NCBI GenBank assembly: GCA_964464685.1
Contig: CAYXGV010000050.1
Span: forward strand, 1 to 6,928
Length of the DNA: 6,928 bases
Origin: JABIBU01 sp964464685
GTDB taxonomy: Bacteria; Patescibacteriota; Patescibacteriia; Magasanikbacterales; UBA922
Direction of reading: 5' to 3'
The notes beneath the pieces were generated by a model. It did not search any database and was not told where the DNA came from. It saw only the letters and a list, made by a program, of their open reading frames with translations. Made by a program: the position numbers and the translations under genes. Shown piece after piece: positions 4,813 through 6,928 of this stretch (its first letter is position 1; each line of letters opens with the position of its first letter).

Positions 4813-5643
4813 ATGGAACACATATTATTACCTTCTACAATTGAGTTTCAAAATACTGATGAGAAGAACGTGGCTAAGATTGTTATCACTCCTTGTGAGC
4901 AGGGTTACGGTGCTACTTTGGGCAATTCTTTGCGCCGAGTAATGTTATCTTCTTTGCCTGGAGCAGCGGTTGAATCTGTAAAAATAAATGGAGTTAGTCA
5001 TGAATTTTCAATTGCCGAAGGTGTACAAGAAGATGTGGTGGAGATCATTTTAAATTTAAAGCAAATGGCAGTAAAGTGTTACTCAGATGAAACTGTCACA
5101 TTATCTTTGACAAAAAAAGGTAAAGGAGTAATAACCGCAGCTGATTTTGATAAAAATTCAGATGTTGAAATTATCAATCCAGATTTGAAAATAATGACTG
5201 TCACTGATGACAAAAAACAAATTGAAATGGAAATAACCGTTGGTAAAGGATCAGGTTATGTACCGGTTAGCGAAAAACAAGGCAAGAATTTAGATTTGGG
5301 CACAATTTTGATTGATTCTTTGTACACACCAATTGTAGATGTGGGCTATAGAGTAGAAATGACTCGTGTGGGTGATGTGACAAACTATGAAAAATTGACT
5401 TTGAAAGTAGAAACCAATGGTACTATTAGTCCCAAAGAGGCCATAAATCAATCAACTAGAATTTTGATGGATTATTTTACTTTGGTTTTAGAAGCAACTG
5501 AATCTAGTGTTGAATCTGTTAAAAAAGTAGACACAGAAGCTGATGTTGAATCTGAAGGCGGAGAATTGATTAAGGTTAAAGCTAAGAGTAAAAAAAAGGT
5601 AAAAGAGAAGATTGTTAAAAAAGTTACCAAAAAAGAAAAGTAA
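4813..5643 (+). CDS. rpoA: DNA-directed RNA polymerase subunit alpha, lacking the C-terminal domain
   Basis: This is the alpha subunit, whose dimer scaffolds the assembly of beta and beta' in RNA polymerase. The N-terminal domain is intact: ITPCEQGYGATLGNSLRRVM (25-44), SHEFSIAEGVQEDVVEIILN (62-81), YVPVSE (149-154), and DVGYRVEMTRVGDVTNYEKL (176-195) followed by VETNGTISPKEAINQSTRIL (199-218). The domain ends near residue 228. The remaining ~48 residues are an acidic then Lys-rich tail (VKAKSKKKVKEKIVKKVTKK) with none of the helix-hairpin-helix sequence of the alpha C-terminal domain that binds UP elements and activators. At 276 residues it is about 50 shorter than E. coli alpha (329). There is no sign of frameshift: the stop at 5641 is followed 15 nt later by rplQ. 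Promoter activation through the alpha C-terminal domain is therefore probably absent. Confidence 0.97.
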   Translation: MEHILLPSTIEFQNTDEKNVAKIVITPCEQGYGATLGNSLRRVMLSSLPGAAVESVKINGVSHEFSIAEGVQEDVVEIILNLKQMAVKCYSDETVTLSLTKKGKGVITAADFDKNSDVEIINPDLKIMTVTDDKKQIEMEITVGKGSGYVPVSEKQGKNLDLGTILIDSLYTPIVDVGYRVEMTRVGDVTNYEKLTLKVETNGTISPKEAINQSTRILMDYFTLVLEATESSVESVKKVDTEADVESEGGELIKVKAKSKKKVKEKIVKKVTKKEK

Positions 5644-5658
5644 GAATTATTTAAAGGT

Positions 5659-6009
5659 ATGCGTCATAAAAAGAAAAAAATTACATTAGGTAGGGAAAAA
5701 GCTCATCGAGAAGTTTTGTTAAAAAATTTAGCCGAGAGTTTGATTTTGCACGGAAAAATAAAAACTACTTTAGCTAAAGCTAAAGCTTTGTGTACAGTGG
5801 TAGAACCTTTGATTACCAAAGCCAAAGCCGGTACTTTGGCAGCTAGACGTGGATTAATTAAGGCCTTGTTTACTGATGAAGCAGTTAATAAATTGATGAA
5901 TGATTTGGGACCAAAATACAAAGACAGAAAAGGTGGTTATACTAGAATAATTAAATTAGCTCCTCGTGATTCTGATTCAGCCGAGGTGGCTAGAATAGAA
6001 TTAGTATAA
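5659..6009 (+). CDS. rplQ: 50S ribosomal protein bL17
   Basis: This 116-residue protein lies near the exit tunnel of the large subunit. The family pattern is clear: MRHKKKKITLGREKAHREVL (1-20), LHGKIKTTLAKAKALCTVVE (30-49), PLITKAKAG (50-58), LGPKYKDRKGGYTRIIKLAP (83-102) and the ending ARIELV. It is somewhat shorter than E. coli L17 (127), with most of the loss in the C-terminal tail. It follows rpoA by 15 nt, the standard bacterial arrangement. AAAGG precedes the ATG almost immediately, too close to act as a normal Shine-Dalgarno. Confidence 0.97.
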   Translation: MRHKKKKITLGREKAHREVLLKNLAESLILHGKIKTTLAKAKALCTVVEPLITKAKAGTLAARRGLIKALFTDEAVNKLMNDLGPKYKDRKGGYTRIIKLAPRDSDSAEVARIELV

Positions 6010-6050
6010 GCTTGATTATAGAGATTTAAAAAAGATTACACTGAATAAAT

Positions 6051-6413
6051 ATGACAAAAGAAATAAAAAGAAATAAAATTGAGATTGATGCTACGGATCG
6101 AGCTCCTGGTCGAGTTGCGACAGAGGCTGCTATGGCTTTGCGTGGCAAAAATAGTCCTGAATTTACACCAAATATTGATGGTGGCGATCGTGTCACAATC
6201 ATCAATGCTAGTAAATTGAAATTTACTGGTAAAAAGTTGGTGCAAAAAGATTATTTTCACCACACTATGCATCCAGGTGGTTTGCGTCGTACCCCAATGA
6301 AAAAAGTTTTTGAAAAAGATCCAACTGAAGTTTTACGCCATGCAATCGTTGGTATGTTGCCAAAAAATAGATTGCGTAATGAAATGATGAAACGCCTTAC
6401 GATTAAAGCATAA
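6051..6413 (+). CDS. rplM: 50S ribosomal protein uL13
   Basis: This 120-residue protein is an early-assembly component of the 50S subunit. Conserved segments are IDATDRAPGRVATEAAMALR (12-31), FTPNIDGGDRVTIINASKLK (38-57), FTGKKLVQKDYFHHTMHPGG (58-77) and AIVGMLPKNRLRNEMMKRLT (98-117). Relative to E. coli L13 (142) it has a shorter N-terminal strand and stops soon after MKRLTIKA, lacking the usual C-terminal tail, which fits a streamlined ribosome. It is 41 nt downstream of rplQ, with AGATTACAC ending 9 nt before the ATG and no Shine-Dalgarno. Confidence 0.97.
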   Translation: MTKEIKRNKIEIDATDRAPGRVATEAAMALRGKNSPEFTPNIDGGDRVTIINASKLKFTGKKLVQKDYFHHTMHPGGLRRTPMKKVFEKDPTEVLRHAIVGMLPKNRLRNEMMKRLTIKA

Positions 6414-6444
6414 TATCAATTAAACAGATTACACATAATAAGAT

Positions 6445-6846
6445 ATGGTAAAAGAAGATCAAAATTTAATTAGAGCTGTTGGTCGAAGAAAAACTTCAGC
6501 CGCTAGAGTCAAGATTACCTTAGGTAAAGGTGTTATTGTTATCAATGACAAACCATTATTGGAATATTTTCCAGTAAAGCTCTGGAGCAACAAAGTACTA
6601 GCTCCATTTAGTGTTGTTGGTAAAGAAAATGGTTTTGATGTGAGCGTTAAAGTAGCTGGTGGCGGTATTAATTCTCAAGCCGAAGCAGTTCGTCATGGTA
6701 TTTCAAGAGCATTAGTAAAATGGAATGAAGAATGGCGAGCAGTTTTGAAAGCTGAAGGATATATGACACGCGACCCAAGAGCCAAAGAAAGAAAGAAACC
6801 AGGGCTTCATCGTGCTAGACGCGCTCATCAGTGGAGAAAGCGTTAA
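6445..6846 (+). CDS. rpsI: 30S ribosomal protein uS9
   Basis: This 133-residue protein of the 30S head has a C-terminal tail that reaches the P-site tRNA anticodon stem. Motifs include AVGRRKTSAARV (11-22), GGGINSQAEAVRHGISRALV (72-91), TRDPRAKERKKPGLHRARRA (108-127) and the terminal Lys-Arg. The last residues are HQWRKR, where most bacteria have QFSKR or QYSKR; the final KR that touches tRNA is kept. Length is normal (E. coli 130). The rplM-rpsI pairing is the usual operon, here joined to the alpha operon. AGATTACAC ends 10 nt before the ATG, as it does before rplM. Confidence 0.97.
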   Translation: MVKEDQNLIRAVGRRKTSAARVKITLGKGVIVINDKPLLEYFPVKLWSNKVLAPFSVVGKENGFDVSVKVAGGGINSQAEAVRHGISRALVKWNEEWRAVLKAEGYMTRDPRAKERKKPGLHRARRAHQWRKR

Positions 6847-6872
6847 GACAAGATATCATCGCCTCAGCGAGA

Positions 6873-6891
6873 TCCCGTCTTTGTAGCGGGA
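6873..6891. terminator. Hairpin downstream of rpsI, possible transcript end
   Basis: TCCCG (6873-6877) pairs with CGGGA (6887-6891), with a further T-G pair closing a 7-nt loop. It lies 26 nt after the rpsI stop, where the ribosomal cluster may end. On the + strand it is followed by CAAAATACAC rather than a T-tract, so it is not a canonical intrinsic terminator; it may serve as an mRNA 3' stabiliser. A further ATCCCGCG at 6917-6924 is cut by the window edge and could begin another such hairpin. Confidence 0.4.
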
Positions 6892-6928
6892 CAAAATACA
6901 CATAATAAAATACAAAATCCCGCGAAAA

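Noticed and set aside
6012..6050. Separate promoter for rplM-rpsI (TTGATT at 6012-6017)
   Set aside because: No acceptable -10 hexamer lies 16-18 nt downstream, so it is likely chance in A/T-rich DNA.

Overview
The window is AT-rich bacterial DNA with every gene on the + strand. It reads as part of a small, streamlined genome, most probably a Candidate Phyla Radiation (Patescibacteria, Parcubacteria-like) organism. The reasons are short A/T-rich spacers almost free of Shine-Dalgarno sequences, compact ribosomal proteins (bL17 of 116 aa, uL13 of 120 aa), an RNA polymerase alpha subunit without its C-terminal domain, and strong TAA stop preference under the standard code. The lineage is an inference from gene style; no marker here proves it.

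Positions 1-2487 are an accessory stretch. It holds the C-terminal end of a type III restriction-type nuclease/helicase subunit (PD-ExK nuclease), a membrane-anchored S49 (SppA-like) protease with an intact Ser184/Lys236 dyad, and a DinD family protein (BRO-N-like, DNA-damage related). The protease and dinD have promoter-like sequences so close to their ATGs that leaderless transcripts are plausible. The spacers carry repeat material.

Positions 2642-6846 are a core translation/transcription cluster: promoter - infA - [hairpin] - rpmJ - rpsM - [repeat element] - rpsK - rpsD - [leader hairpin] - rpoA - rplQ - rplM - rpsI. This is the bacterial alpha operon fused to the rplM-rpsI pair. One good sigma70-type promoter precedes infA, and no equally good promoter is visible inside. 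Translation factor IF1, six proteins of the two subunits plus uL13 and uS9, and RNAP alpha are thus probably co-expressed.

The most interesting signals are non-coding: (i) a long, G+C-richer stem with an apical hairpin and a T-tract immediately after infA, a candidate attenuator or ribosomal-protein leader; (ii) a GGGGAGG sequence 39 nt from the rpoA ATG, separated from it by a hairpin that would bring it into range; (iii) an intergenic repeat with a 36-nt core conserved at 35/36 positions in two spacers, one of them splitting rpsM from rpsK; (iv) recurring CAGATT/AGATTACAC motifs just upstream of several start codons. I see no clear-cut novel multigene system in the window.
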